From Morchella semilibera (taxonomy: Eukaryota; Ascomycota; Pezizomycetes; Pezizales; Morchellaceae), in assembly GCA_009192285.1 (NCBI GenBank), contig CM018607.1, positions 1,363,736 to 1,427,735 of the forward strand: a stretch of DNA of 64,000 nucleotides, given 5' to 3'. The notes under the pieces were generated by a model that did no database searches, was not told the DNA's origin, and worked only from the letters and a program-made list of their open reading frames with translations. Made by a program: the position numbers and the translations under genes. Shown one piece after another: positions 24,301 through 35,300 of this stretch. Each line of letters begins with the position of its first letter. The first letter of the stretch is position 1.

Positions 24301-25519
24301 GCCCTCCTGCATCTTGATTATCATGACGAACAAGCAATATCCTAGCTCGTGCATTGAACGAGCACCAAGATCATCACCACGCTATTCCAAGCTTAGACAC
24401 CCTCTTACTACAGGTTCATCCAAGGTCTTTACTCCACCTTAGTTCTATCTCCCGCCTACAAACCAGCAGTTATCGATAAGCACAAATAGCAAGCAGGGAA
24501 GGGATTGATAGGCCGAGCGAAACTGAATCTCCTGAACCACGTTGGATATCTTAATATAAACCTCCGGATAACAATGTAAACGAACGATAAGATACTGGTA
24601 TGCAGATAGGGTGCTAGCCCTGGACCATAACATTATTGCGAATGGTTAAGGAGGGGTGAAAAAAGAAACCAACCTGAAAAAAGGACCAGTTCGATTCAAT
24701 CGGCGCCCATAGCGGAGGCTAGGATTGGCTACACATTGCTTTTCCCCTCCCTCTGTTGACCACGGATTTGCTCCATACATATATTTGTACCTTCTACGCA
24801 GCACCACACACTACATGTATCTATACATGTATGTATGTACTTACATGTATGTATTCCTACCACCAGTCAGGTGCTTAAGAGACTACAGACACTTACTAAC
24901 AGCTATAAATTGATGTTTCCAGGGTAGTAAGTGCGCACATTTGCTCAGCTAGCGAAGCCTGTAAAGGCGGTTTTTATCGTTATTTACATTTAAGTCGGCG
25001 TCGCCAGGGCTCAACTACTGGCTTGAAATCCCTGACCGCCTTCTGGCAGGAAAAACCATCACCCGTGGGCAAGTGTACCTACTCTACTCTCGGCAACTTA
25101 ATACCTTGTGTCACAGCGGAGAGCTGAAACAGATATATTATTACATCGCGAATGGCTAAACGTGAGGGTGAACCCGCCCAGTCGGCATGTTTTGCGCTTT
25201 TCTTCCTCTTCCCGTGTGTCGAATGAGGGGCGGAGACCTGCTTCAAGCTTTCCTGGCCACAGAATCTTATTTTTACCTTGTCCAGTGTCAGTCCCCCGAG
25301 TCACTGTTACCGCAACTACCCGCGGGTCCACATAACTGCCTACATGTACTCTATGAGAGCTATACTTCCTAATCGTAAATATACCACCGGCCCTTTTATT
25401 TGTGGATCGTTCTAACTTAACTTCGTCATACATGCATACTACAGCACACTTTATGACTTCTCCCGCAGAACAAATTGTGCGCCGAGATCGGTGCAAGAAA
25501 CTGATATGTAGCAATAATA
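21393..25519. other. Spacer, no gene seen
   Basis: No gene is recognised. The first about 600 bp are the divergent leader/promoter side of the DENN gene. A run of 14 C lies at 22894-22907. Several TACATGTA copies occur (near 23947, 24813, 24823, 24842 and 25342). Frames of up to 141 aa exist, such as 25098-25523 on the minus strand, but they show no family pattern and one overlaps the SDR terminal exon. Confidence 0.5.
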
Positions 25520-26957
25520 TCAATGAAATCTTCCGGGCATCGTCGGATGACTCCCACTAAGTCCACCATCAACAGCCCAGAATTGGGCGTTCACGTACGA
25601 ACTCCTGCAAAAAAATTCCTGCAGTCAGCATCCCAGAAAAAAAAAACATTTAGCACGGTGTCTCTCAGTTTACCCCACGATTTGGTGGAAGTAAATCGTA
25701 GAGCACAATTTTGGAGTCACAAGGAGAGACTAGAGGGAATAAAAGCCACATACTCATCACTCCCTAAAAACAGTGCTACCCTCGCAATTTCGTCGCTCAC
25801 TCCACCCCTCTTTAGAGGATTTATCTGACCAATATTCCCCTCGGTACCCCTCTTTCTAGCTGCTTCCCAGACTATACTTGTCATACCCGTTTCTATCAGA
25901 CCAGGGCAAATCGCATTGCAGCGAACGTTGGTGCCGGCCAGTTGAAAAGCGGATGATTGCATTATATTGATCACTGCAGCCTTCGATGCGGAGTAATCGG
26001 CTAAGGACATGCATATGTGAGTATCAGTTTGGTTTTATACTTTGTGGAGGGAGGAAAGGTACTTGATCCTGCGCCGGACCGTATGCCAGCTACAGATGCG
26101 GTGGCTATAATCGAGCCACCTGAAACAGGTTTCGAAGAGCTGGTTTTCTGCATCGCTTTTGAAGCATATTTTACTGCTAAGAAAACACTGATAAGGTAAA
26201 TTTCATGTCAGTAAGTTATTTTCAAGTTCGATGGAGAATGCTCCGTGAAATTGTTATATCACCTCAACGTATTCACTCTCATAACCTCTAAAAATTGTTC
26301 TGCCGAGATAGTATCTAATTTCAAGCCCTTTCCTAGGATTCCAGCATTGGCAAAGAATATGTCAAGCCTCCCATAACTCTCCAGAGCTTCGTTGACAATA
26401 TTAATTACAGACTTTTCGTCCGCCGCGTCAAATGCCCTCGCATGAATCTGAACACTTGGGTATTGTTGTCGGAGCTCCGTCTCAATCTGTGGTAGGTTGT
26501 CGGATGCATAATCGCAAATATAGAGGGCCTTTACACCGTTACGTGCATACTGGTTTGCTGTTGCGCGTCCGATTCCGAGCTGTTGCGATTTAAACAGTCA
26601 GTTAGGATCCGGTTTAATGCGACGCAATTCTTGCATAATACATGGTTGAAGCTCAAAAGCTAACTTACAGCAGAGTTGCAGCCTGGTTCAAGTTAGTTAC
26701 CTACACCAAAGGTTACTCTAGAAAAAGAACATTACCTGTTATTATAGCGACCTTATCTGTCAATCGTCTAAAACGCGACGTTTAGCATTTGTGCAAGAAT
26801 TGTCCAACCACAACATCAGGGGCTCTCGAGCGCGATAGGTAACTCACTTCCCAACAGAATCCTGGGCTACCTCGGGGATAACTGGTAAAGAGCTAGTTGA
26901 CGTCCCAATATGCGATGCTACTTGGGCCAATCTATTTTCTGGTGTTGATGGTGCCAT
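25520..26957 (-). CDS. Short-chain dehydrogenase/reductase (classical SDR)
   Basis: Seven exons give 307 aa: 26848-26957, 26736-26767 (32 nt), 26669-26682 (14 nt), 26269-26579, 26063-26187, 25754-26000 and 25520-25604. The cofactor loop TGCNSALGIG (47-56) is assembled only when the 14-nt exon GCTGCAACTCTGCT is included. FANAG, the catalytic Ser in [11 protein letters not shown], and Tyr200/Lys204 in YSASK complete the active site. The C-terminus [17 protein letters not shown] is typical of the family. The enzyme should use NAD(P)H on a carbonyl or alcohol. The substrate is unknown; similar fungal proteins are annotated loosely as oxoacyl reductases. The reading frame closes exactly (924 nt), all sites GT-AG. 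Confidence 0.9.
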
Positions 26958-27769
26958 TCTGGGGATAAACCTAACGAAGATCGAAGCCTATGAGTTATAA
27001 TTGAAATCGTATTTTGTGGGGAAGCTGGGGAACCGGAAGGCGGGGGGGGGGGGGGGGGTTGGCTAGAGGGCTCTTAAGTACGCGCTCCCGACAAGCTCGG
27101 TGCCGAGGCACGGTCTTCTGATAGCCACATCCTACTAACCCTGGCCCGCATATGCATATGCGAGCCGATTGGCCAGCATCGCAGCCTGGAGTACCTACAT
27201 GTATGCACTGCGGCTTTAACTGCGCGGTACGGAGGTTGACATCACGATCTGTGGAGTACCTAGGTACTCTACATGATATACACCAAGGGGCTGGTTGGAT
27301 GTGATGTCACGGTGCATTTAATATCCTCGGCTATAATTCACTATCTTGAATGAAGCAGACATTATAATAAAATAGGAACCCGATAAGTCTTCATTCACTA
27401 AACAGACCTTATATACAATCCTGAGCACATGCGGATGACGAACTAGGACTACTTTATTGAATGATTGAGATTACAGTTTTATTCCTTTGAGGTTGGCCAG
27501 TTCAAGTCTCAATTTATCCTTTAACCGTTCAGTATGCTCCCCGGGGGGGGGGGGGGGGTGCGGCGATGTATGCAGGGACGGGCGAACAACTTTTCAAGAA
27601 AGTAGGGTTTATAGAATCATAAGACAATTGCTGCCCCTGAAATTTATTGCCATGGGATAGACTATGGGATTAAAGAAAATCTATGAAGCGGTTACTTGAT
27701 GCATGACCAGTCTTGACTAGTGATATAGATGTAACAAATATCTCATAGGCACTTGCGTAACTACATGTA

Positions 27770-27853
27770 CTTCGGGTGTAGGGGTAAGTGAGAAGACACC
27801 CTTCACGCAAACCTGGCAGCTTGGTGTCTTCTCACTTACCCCTACACCCGAAG
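27770..27853. mobile_element. 84-bp fold-back MITE with perfect 31-bp arms
   Basis: The arm 27770-27800 (CTTCGGGTGTAGGGGTAAGT...) is perfectly complementary to 27823-27853, with a 22-nt loop between. TA lies immediately outside both arms (27768-27769 and 27854-27855). With flanking bases the perfect inverted repeat is 35 bp. The absence of any mismatch suggests recent insertion or selection for the fold. Confidence 0.7.
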
Positions 27854-27855
27854 TA

Positions 27856-28011
27856 CAGTACCAAACAAGGCATAGCAATATGGCATCGTGAAAAACTTCT
27901 GAATTAAACCGGAATTTTAGTTATTATATACCATAGTAATACTGTAGCAATACTGTAGTGTTATGGTATTCTGGTAGATAAGGTACTAGATACACCCGCC
28001 TTTTGGCACTG
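27856..28011. mobile_element. Tc1/mariner-type MITE abutting the fold-back element
   Basis: The left end CAGTACCAAACAAGGC and the right end (reverse complement CAGTGCCAAAAGGCGGG) are short inverted termini. TA flanks are at 27854-27855 and 28012-28013. The left TA is shared with the neighbouring 84-bp fold-back element. It is 156 bp long, AT-rich inside (ATACTGTAG repeats), with no coding capacity. The termini resemble family A at 16454-16624. Confidence 0.6.
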
Positions 28012-29479
28012 TACATGTATAAGATAATGATCGCAAGATTCAACAGTTGCCGCTGTTCTATGAGTTATCAATCAATAAATCAACGTAGTAACATATGATC
28101 CCCCGACGAAAGATGAGTCTCGAGATAATGAGCGCGTTTTTGAGCTTGAGGTTGAGTCCGAGTTTGTTTTCTTTCCTTTGTTTTTGTTTTTTGAAGTTGG
28201 CGGTGGAAGCACGGGGAGGAAAACTCATCTACTTCGGAAAGGGGAAGGAGATTGTTGCCATAGCCTAAGGGCTGCATGCATGTATGGAGTATAAATGAAT
28301 AAATAAATAACGTAGTAACATACAGAATATAGCGCATTATTGCTACCGAGTGATGCCCTGTGATGAATAATAAATACTTATCAATTCACCTAGCCCTGAT
28401 TCCAGATGTGTCTCACCAAAATCTATATTTTTTTCGGGTGTGATACATCATTAAATAGTAGGACCTGCACCGTCAGTCGTTGCGCTCGTGTTGGACAAAA
28501 AATCCCATCACTTAAATTACCTCAAGATGGAGCTCAGAGAATTATAGAATTTTGGGCCCACTTTCCAGGTGTGTGTAATGTGTTTTCAAGGTGGTCTTTC
28601 AAGTCTTTCTGGTTTTGTATGGTGTCCCCATACAAATTTTGCTATCAAAAACTACCAAGACTTCTGTATGTAGGAGGTAAGCCGCATGTATATGGGACTC
28701 ATGATCAGTACGACGCAATAAAACGAACCCTAACTAGAATTTTGATGTTATATTCGTGGGTGCTACGGCGTCGATCGCGACCCATGAGCGGGTTCGTTGA
28801 GGCGGATGGTGAGGCAATGCACATTGGCTGGTTATGCGGTTAGATTGGACGTATTGATAGTTTGTTTTACTAAAGGGTTATCACAGCAAAAGGTTTTTAA
28901 ATTTTGCCCCGTGTCCTACTTATATTGTAAATCAACTGGGCTTATGAGAACATTAAGAGGATATAAAGTGTTACAATACGAAAAGGCGAGGGGATCATAT
29001 ACCGGATTAAGTTGGTGCTGTGGGGGGATATATACCAATACCGTATTCCGGCTACTGCATTGCTAGCACGTTATATAACGGGAACACCGTATTAGCGGTT
29101 CCATATAACTTCTTAAGACTATAGCCTCTCATTAGAAACCCTATTCCTCCTTTGCCGTGCATATTAATATAATTGGCACAAATGTCTTCTCAGCAAATTA
29201 GTTGCGCAACATTAATTAGAACTTTAGTTATATATCGCACCACCGGGCTGCCTGGTAACGTAACATGGTTACACGTATATTTAATATGGTGCTTTTTATC
29301 TTACATGTAGTTTACTGACCGTACCCCATGCGTAACTTGATAATTTCTAGTGCTAGGGGCGAGAAGACCGGAGTAGGAAACTTATAGCCTCAATTAATCA
29401 CATTGTAATCTATTGGAAAACGAATTATTGTCGAAGCTAATAGCCTTTCAAAATTTTCCTATTATCGGCCTACATCTTG

Positions 29480-29481
<2 letters not shown>

Positions 29482-29511
<30 letters not shown>
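29482..29511. repeat. ATT microsatellite
   Basis: About ten uninterrupted ATT units. Confidence 0.9.
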
Positions 29512-29620
29512 GTACTTAAACCATTAATTATTTACATTATTAACCTTTATATGCCACATACGTATACGTATATACATGTTATACCGATACCACCAGCAAG
29601 AATTTAAGTATGTACATGTA

Positions 29621-29851
29621 CAGCCCTGTTCGAAAAGTCCTGGCACCCTACTATATATATTGTGTCTGTTTATGAATTCTAACCCACCAACAACCATTTC
29701 TCCTGCGCATACTCAAAATTGATAGGTATGGCCGTAATGAAGATATTGTAGCTCTCTGTTATTATAGTCACAGTAATAGGAGAATTTGAAAATAGAAGAA
29801 ACACCCTCGTAATTTTGACCCGAGGGTGCCAGGACTTTTCGAACGGGGCTG
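29621..29851. mobile_element. Tc1/mariner-type MITE (TTCGAAAAGTCCTGGCACC termini)
   Basis: The left end CAGCCCTGTTCGAAAAGTCC is mirrored at the right end by the reverse complement CAGCCCCGTTCGAAAAGTCC. Pairing continues through TGGCACCC, so TIRs are about 28 bp with one mismatch. TA flanks both ends (29619-29620 and 29852-29853), within the wider palindrome ACATG-TA-CATGT. The 231-bp interior has no transposase. The overlapping 141-aa minus frame is incidental. Confidence 0.85.
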
Positions 29852-30503
29852 TACATGTGGTTTCAACAGGTCCCCTATACAAAATTGTAAGACAGGCTGG
29901 ATCTTGATGAGAAATATCACCGTAGTACACATTATTCTGATAATGATGCTCTTCGAACTTATTAGTCAACCAGCTAGATAAAGTGCTAATGTAACTGATA
30001 TATTTAAACATACTCAGATTTTTAATGGGAGGTTCGAATCTGCCATTTTCTGTGCAGGCGAAAAATTCTGGCCCCCTCCACCTTATGAGATAAATGCATA
30101 ACACTCGTGCTATACGACGCTAATAGTATGTTGCCGAATCAAATGACTGATCTTTTGTCGATAGCTCATCGGGGTTTTCTGTGGCTTTTAGCACTCATGT
30201 GGAGGTTATCTCAAAACCCTTTCGCTACATGCACATTCAAGCGCGAGGTTATTCACCGCCGCTTATATGTATGTGCTACCTAAAATTGAGGTGTCAAAAT
30301 GCCTGAGAAATTATTTCATTCTTTTTTACCTGGGGAGTAGGGTCATCTTAGGGCTTCAGGATGTCAATGACAGAAATATCTAAAATTGCGTGAACACGTG
30401 ATAGAATACTACGTGGGGTAATTTAATCTTGGCAACGTGGCGTTAGTAATGACTTCGTAACGCGCCCCCCTCAAGACTCTGAATATTACCACCTCTGTCA
30501 CCG

Positions 30504-31273
30504 ATGTCGTATTATGATATAGACGCGATTTTGACTGATGCTCAAGCAAGTGCAACAATCTTCTTCATTGACGTTGTATTGTTTGCTAACTAGCCAAACA
30601 TAGAAAGTCCCGTGTATCTTCGAAATCACAATTCCCGGGCTTGGTTACCTGGAGGGAAACTCAAATATAGATGTATGTGATATCCACCGCTGAGCTCATA
30701 ACCTTGAATCTAAGCCCGCATAACGCCCCAGATTAAACAAGGCACACGAGTAGAGCTTCCTCTATGGCTTGGTGAAATGTTGGGCGTGAGCCAAAGACTT
30801 GGTACAATGACCAATGTCGTGTCTCTCGACCTCCCTACAGCCCTAGGTCCTCGCATCCAGAATGCTTTGAAGGCGGATCCAACTACTGTCGACCTGCGCT
30901 CTCTCGCCTCGCATTTTTATTCTCTCGGGGAGCGTATCTTGAGCTTGTTGGAAGAGGACGAGCTAGTGGATATATTGACAGAGGTACAAGCTCGGACATC
31001 TATTATGATTTTGAGCTGACGGATGTATTAGACGTTCAAAAAAAGGGCTGCGGAGATTGCGGATCATGCACATAATCCTGCAGGCGCGATCGGAGGTGGG
31101 GGCGGCGATTTTTTGAAAGGATTGGATGAGACTGAGAGGCATCGTAAGTATATAGCGGCCCTATTAATTTCGGGAAAAACTTTGTTAAATGTGAAACAGT
31201 GTTTCGGACAGCGCACGAGAGTGCAAAGGCCATAAAACAGTTTCTGGCCGACCGTAATTCTAGCAAAAAATAG
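30504..31273 (+). CDS. PSF3: GINS complex subunit Psf3
   Basis: Five exons give 182 aa: 30504-30545, 30604-30672, 30732-30983, 31032-31143 and 31200-31273. The product starts MSYYDIDAILTDAQKVPC and contains PGLGYLEGN, VELPLWLGEML, SLDLPTALGPRI, ALKADP and HFYSLGERI. It ends FLADRNSSKK. Psf3 is one of four GINS subunits that join Cdc45 and Mcm2-7 in the replicative CMG helicase. Length and domain content are complete. The first intron has a GC donor (CAA|GCAAGT), because only that choice joins Q to KVPC in frame; the other introns are GT-AG. It converges on the kinesin gene with about 1 kb between stop codons. The exons sum to 549 nt. Confidence 0.93.
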
Positions 31274-32318
31274 GACATGCGAAAACAGATGTTGCATTGG
31301 CCCTGTATTAGAACGTTATCAATTCTCAATTACGATATTTGAATAATCACATGATGCGATGTTTTTTTATAAATGAAAGAAAGAAAAAAAGACCACCACC
31401 CTTCCTACATACTCCAATGCCAGTAGAACACCTCCATTCCCCAAAGACCCCAAGATACTAAACTAACAGCAAAGAAAAAAGTGAAGAGGATAATACTTAT
31501 GTATATGTAGCGCCTCCAGTTTTGTGGGTTGAGTCACAAAACAGGATACCTGCGCCAGAAAGAGGAGAATTGCAAAAGGTACATATATCAGAGCTGACCG
31601 GATTATCTTCAACAGACACAGACCCGGTAGCAGTAGCAAAGTTAAGGTAGATGATAGTAAGAATCGCTCTCTTGATATAAAAAATAATAAAGTCATCTCG
31701 AGTCAAATAACATACGACACCCCTTTGAAGCGAAACCCGAATTCCAACACCTTTAGCCCTGTGCATAATGCTAATAGAAACGAAAGACAAAAAACAGTGT
31801 GAATATTGAACAGGAAAATGAAGTGAAGAGAGAAAAAAACCAAAAAGGTTGAAGAGAGAATAAGGTGTAAAAGTTAACAGGCCCTTAAATGGGCGGTTGA
31901 AGATATAGTTTTTAATAGGGTAGAGGCATAAGCTGAGGTTGTGTCGTTAAGAGTAGCCATCGCGTCCTGGTAGACATGGTTTTTTTTTTCCTGCTCCTTC
32001 CTCAAATATTGAGAAACTGGCACAGACGCCCTTTTTTTCTTTTTTTCTTTCCCTGGGACAATGAAGAAAAATCGTATCGAAAAAGAAAAAGGATAAGTAG
32101 ACAAAGGATAAAAAGAAAAACATTCATCAAAATCACTTTCATCCACCCATGATCCGAAAAGCAACAAAACCTAAACAAGAAAAAATAATTGACCAAGAGA
32201 TATGGGGAAAGACGGGGGATATAAAACACGAATAGAAGGGAAATGAATATCTCCTTTTAACGAAATGAATAAACTTCAGAGATGAACAGCAAATATTAAC
32301 AGACGGAGATCAAATCGG
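31274..32318. other. Convergent 3' intergenic region
   Basis: About 1 kb between the PSF3 and kinesin stop codons, A/T-rich on both sides. No gene or element was recognised. The small frames here (97 aa or less) have no signature. Confidence 0.5.
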
Positions 32319-35300
32319 TTAAAAACAGGCAAAAGAGCGCTTCTTTTTCGACAAGGCCTGCATTCTCTGCTCGAGTTGTTCTCGAGCTTGTTCTGCCTTT
32401 TGTCTGGCAAGGCGTTCCTCCTCAACAGCCTGCATGGAGAACCTGCTCGTTTGAGACTCGTTCTTTGTACGCTCTAACTCTTGCTGAACTTGCGACGCCT
32501 TCACTTGGAGACTGTCGCGGTCCGTTGTCAAGCGCTTCATTGTCTTTTCACAATCTGTTAGCGCCTCTTCTAAGGTAGAGGTTAGAGCCTTCTCGGCCTG
32601 TAACTGCTTCTCTAGTGTCTTGATGCGAGCCTCCTGGTCCTCCATATGGGATATAGCGTAGTCCTTGCTGGGACGTCTAGATGCAGAGGTTGGACTTTGT
32701 GCGCCAGAAGGAGGAGGGGCTGCACCGCTAGGAAGAGGGGGTAAAGGAATAGCAGGTGGTGGCGATGGGAGTGAAGTCGTAGATGTGCTCTTTCTAAGGT
32801 TACTATTCGAGGAGGTTGAGTTAGATCGCTGAGCGCGGGTGACACCAAGACCTTGTAATTCCATTTGAACTTCCGCAAGTTTTGTCTAGGAACCATAGAT
32901 TAGCATTTTGTAAAATAAAGCGAGAGAATCCAACAAGTAGCCACTTACCTGAAGGTTCGAGACTTCGCTATTTAGGCTCTCAATAAGTGTTTGAGACTCG
33001 TTATTCTTAGCTGTAGATTCTTCGATTAGTGTTTTTCTCTCTTGCTTCAACCTCTCATACTCCGCTGTCATCTCAGCCAGTTTCTGGGCCGTCTCCGCGT
33101 TATTGTCGAAGGTGGCCGTAAGTTGCTGTTCGAGGTCCTCTACGAACTTGGCGTGCTTGGTCTCTTTCTCGGTCAGTTGCTCGATCTGCTTCTCTGATAA
33201 AGCTCGTAGCTCCTGAAGTTCTGCAATGGTCGCAACGTGTTGTTTAATAGTCTCCTGGCTCTGTGCGACCTCCGCTTCAAGTGCTTGGATAGCTGCATTA
33301 CGCTCAGCTGATTCCTGTGTAGCGGTTGACAAATCCTTCTCGAGCGTTTCAATACGGGTGTTGGCCTCAGTATATGACGCCTGGAGTATCGTAAGATTTG
33401 CAACGTGTTCTTTGATGATTTTTTTACTCTCTTCTAATTCTTTCCGGACAGACTCAACAAGCTCATCATGCCTGGCAGTGCTGTCACCAGTAAAATCTCC
33501 AGAACCAGATACACGGGCTTCAGCCACTTTAAGAGCTGCAGTAGCCCGAGCCTCTTTTGCACGTAGAGTCTCTAGTTGATCCAGAGCATCGCGGTACGAG
33601 GCTTCAAGGGTATTAAGGCGGACTTGCTGTAGCTCAATGGTTTCCCTGTTATGAGCAATGGTTGACTGCAGGGTTGCGGCCAACTCTTGTTGTTCCTTGA
33701 GCCCGGGGCTACTTGAACCATCGTGGGAATCAATCTGCATCTTTGAGTTTGCATGGGCTCGCTCCAACTCAGCAACGCGTGCCAGCTGAAGATCTATAGT
33801 AGCTCGATTCTCAGCAACAGTCCTTTGAAGGGATTCGACTCGCTCTTGGTGATAAGTCTTTTCTTCCTCAACGGCCTCCTTTAAAGACTTTTCCTGATCG
33901 ATCTTCTTTAGAGACCTTGCCAACTCCCCTTCAAGCATGGTTATAGTAGATGAAAGTGCATTCCTGGATTCCTTGAGCGAGTCAACTTGAGCATCGTTGC
34001 TCGCCCGAAGACTATCCATTTCATTCTGGAGCTCTGCAATCTTATGTGCCTGCTCAGTTGTCAAAGTACGCTCCTTGGTTAACTCTTGCAGGAAATATGC
34101 AGCATCTCCCGCAGATTCGCCTGCTCGTGTTTCCAGCGCTGACCTAGCATGGGAAAGCTCTTCTTCACGCGTTGCAAGAATCTCAAGAGTTTTTGCTAGT
34201 TCAGCCTCGCCCTCTTCAATCCGGCGTTCCATAACGGCCACAACAGATATATCCATAGGTGAAGATTGAATACTAAATTTGTTAGAGCCGTGAAATTTAA
34301 AATGTGAGTTTAGTGGGTGATACCTTGATCTTTCGCGCGCAAGCCCAGTGATAATCGCGGACTTAGCCTCCATCTCCTTCTTCAAGCCTTTAATATCATC
34401 CTCCAAATCACAGATACGGTCCGAGCGATTTTGCAGCTCGCGCAACGCGGCGTCTAGGTTGAACTCGAAATTTTCCAAAACTTGTGGCTGATCTTCAAAG
34501 TGTTCAGTTGCAATCTTGCGAAGATTAGTGAAAGATCGGTTGGCCCGGTCAAGAACAGCAAGGGTCTGGCTCGACTTCCGGCGAATGAACGGGCTGGTAG
34601 AAGGCGAGATAACACCACTCTGTCTTTCTTTTTGTCTCAACTCAGCTACCTGATCCAAAGACTGTCGAAGCTGCATATGGAGGCGATTATGTTCCTCTTC
34701 TTGAGCTAGTAAAGCTTCTTGCATCTCTTGCCTGACGCTCTCCAATTCCCTTAGCAAAGCTTCTTCCCTTAATCGGTTCTCCCTACTCTGCATTTCCAGG
34801 TCATCTCTGGCCCGTGGTCGCGGACATTCATCATATGTGGTCTCCGACAAGGTTTGCGAATCCCCAGCCAAGGACAACTCCGATGATAGAGAGCGCGAGG
34901 ATGAGGAATGTCCCTCTCCATCCACTTTCAAATCGCTCACCCTCGCGTCCACTAAAAAAGAAGTAGGTCTTTGGTTGGGAGATGGAGGTGGAGATGTCTC
35001 TCGAGAAGGGCCGGACTTAGAGTGACGAACTTCGTCGAGTTGGTCCTGGAGTGACGCGAGATCACGAAGAGCAGCTTCGTAGTTTGCAGACATCTGGTCA
35101 TACTCATTAATTGTTGCTTCATGTTCCACTTTCAAATCGAAAAGTTCTTGTTGTACTGATTCTAGTTTATCTGCAACAAACTGAGACTGGGCGGGACTCT
35201 GGGGCGGATATTCAACGTGAGTGTGTTCTCCAAGAGTAATCTGGGGGATTCCGTGGTAAGATCTCTCAGACTTAGATTCGGATACGTCGGATAGAGGGGA

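Larger units (their letters stand above)
26958..30503. other. Repeat-rich spacer between SDR and PSF3
   Basis: No supported gene. The spacer holds two G-runs (27042-27058 and 27543-27558), three TA-flanked MITEs listed separately, an ATT microsatellite (29482-29511) and scattered TACATGTA. A region near 28960-29100 shares motifs (GCTAGC, ATACCGTA, AAAAGGCGAGGGGATCA) with MITE family A and may be a truncated relative. A 145-aa frame at 28406-28843 has no recognisable family. Confidence 0.5.

Noticed and set aside
28406-29066. 145-aa and 89-aa + strand frames
   Set aside because: No family pattern, odd Cys/Trp-rich composition, and partly overlapping sequence related to MITE family A.
30020-30060. 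GGTTCGAATC B-box-like sequence
   Set aside because: No matching A-box or acceptor stem upstream; probably chance.
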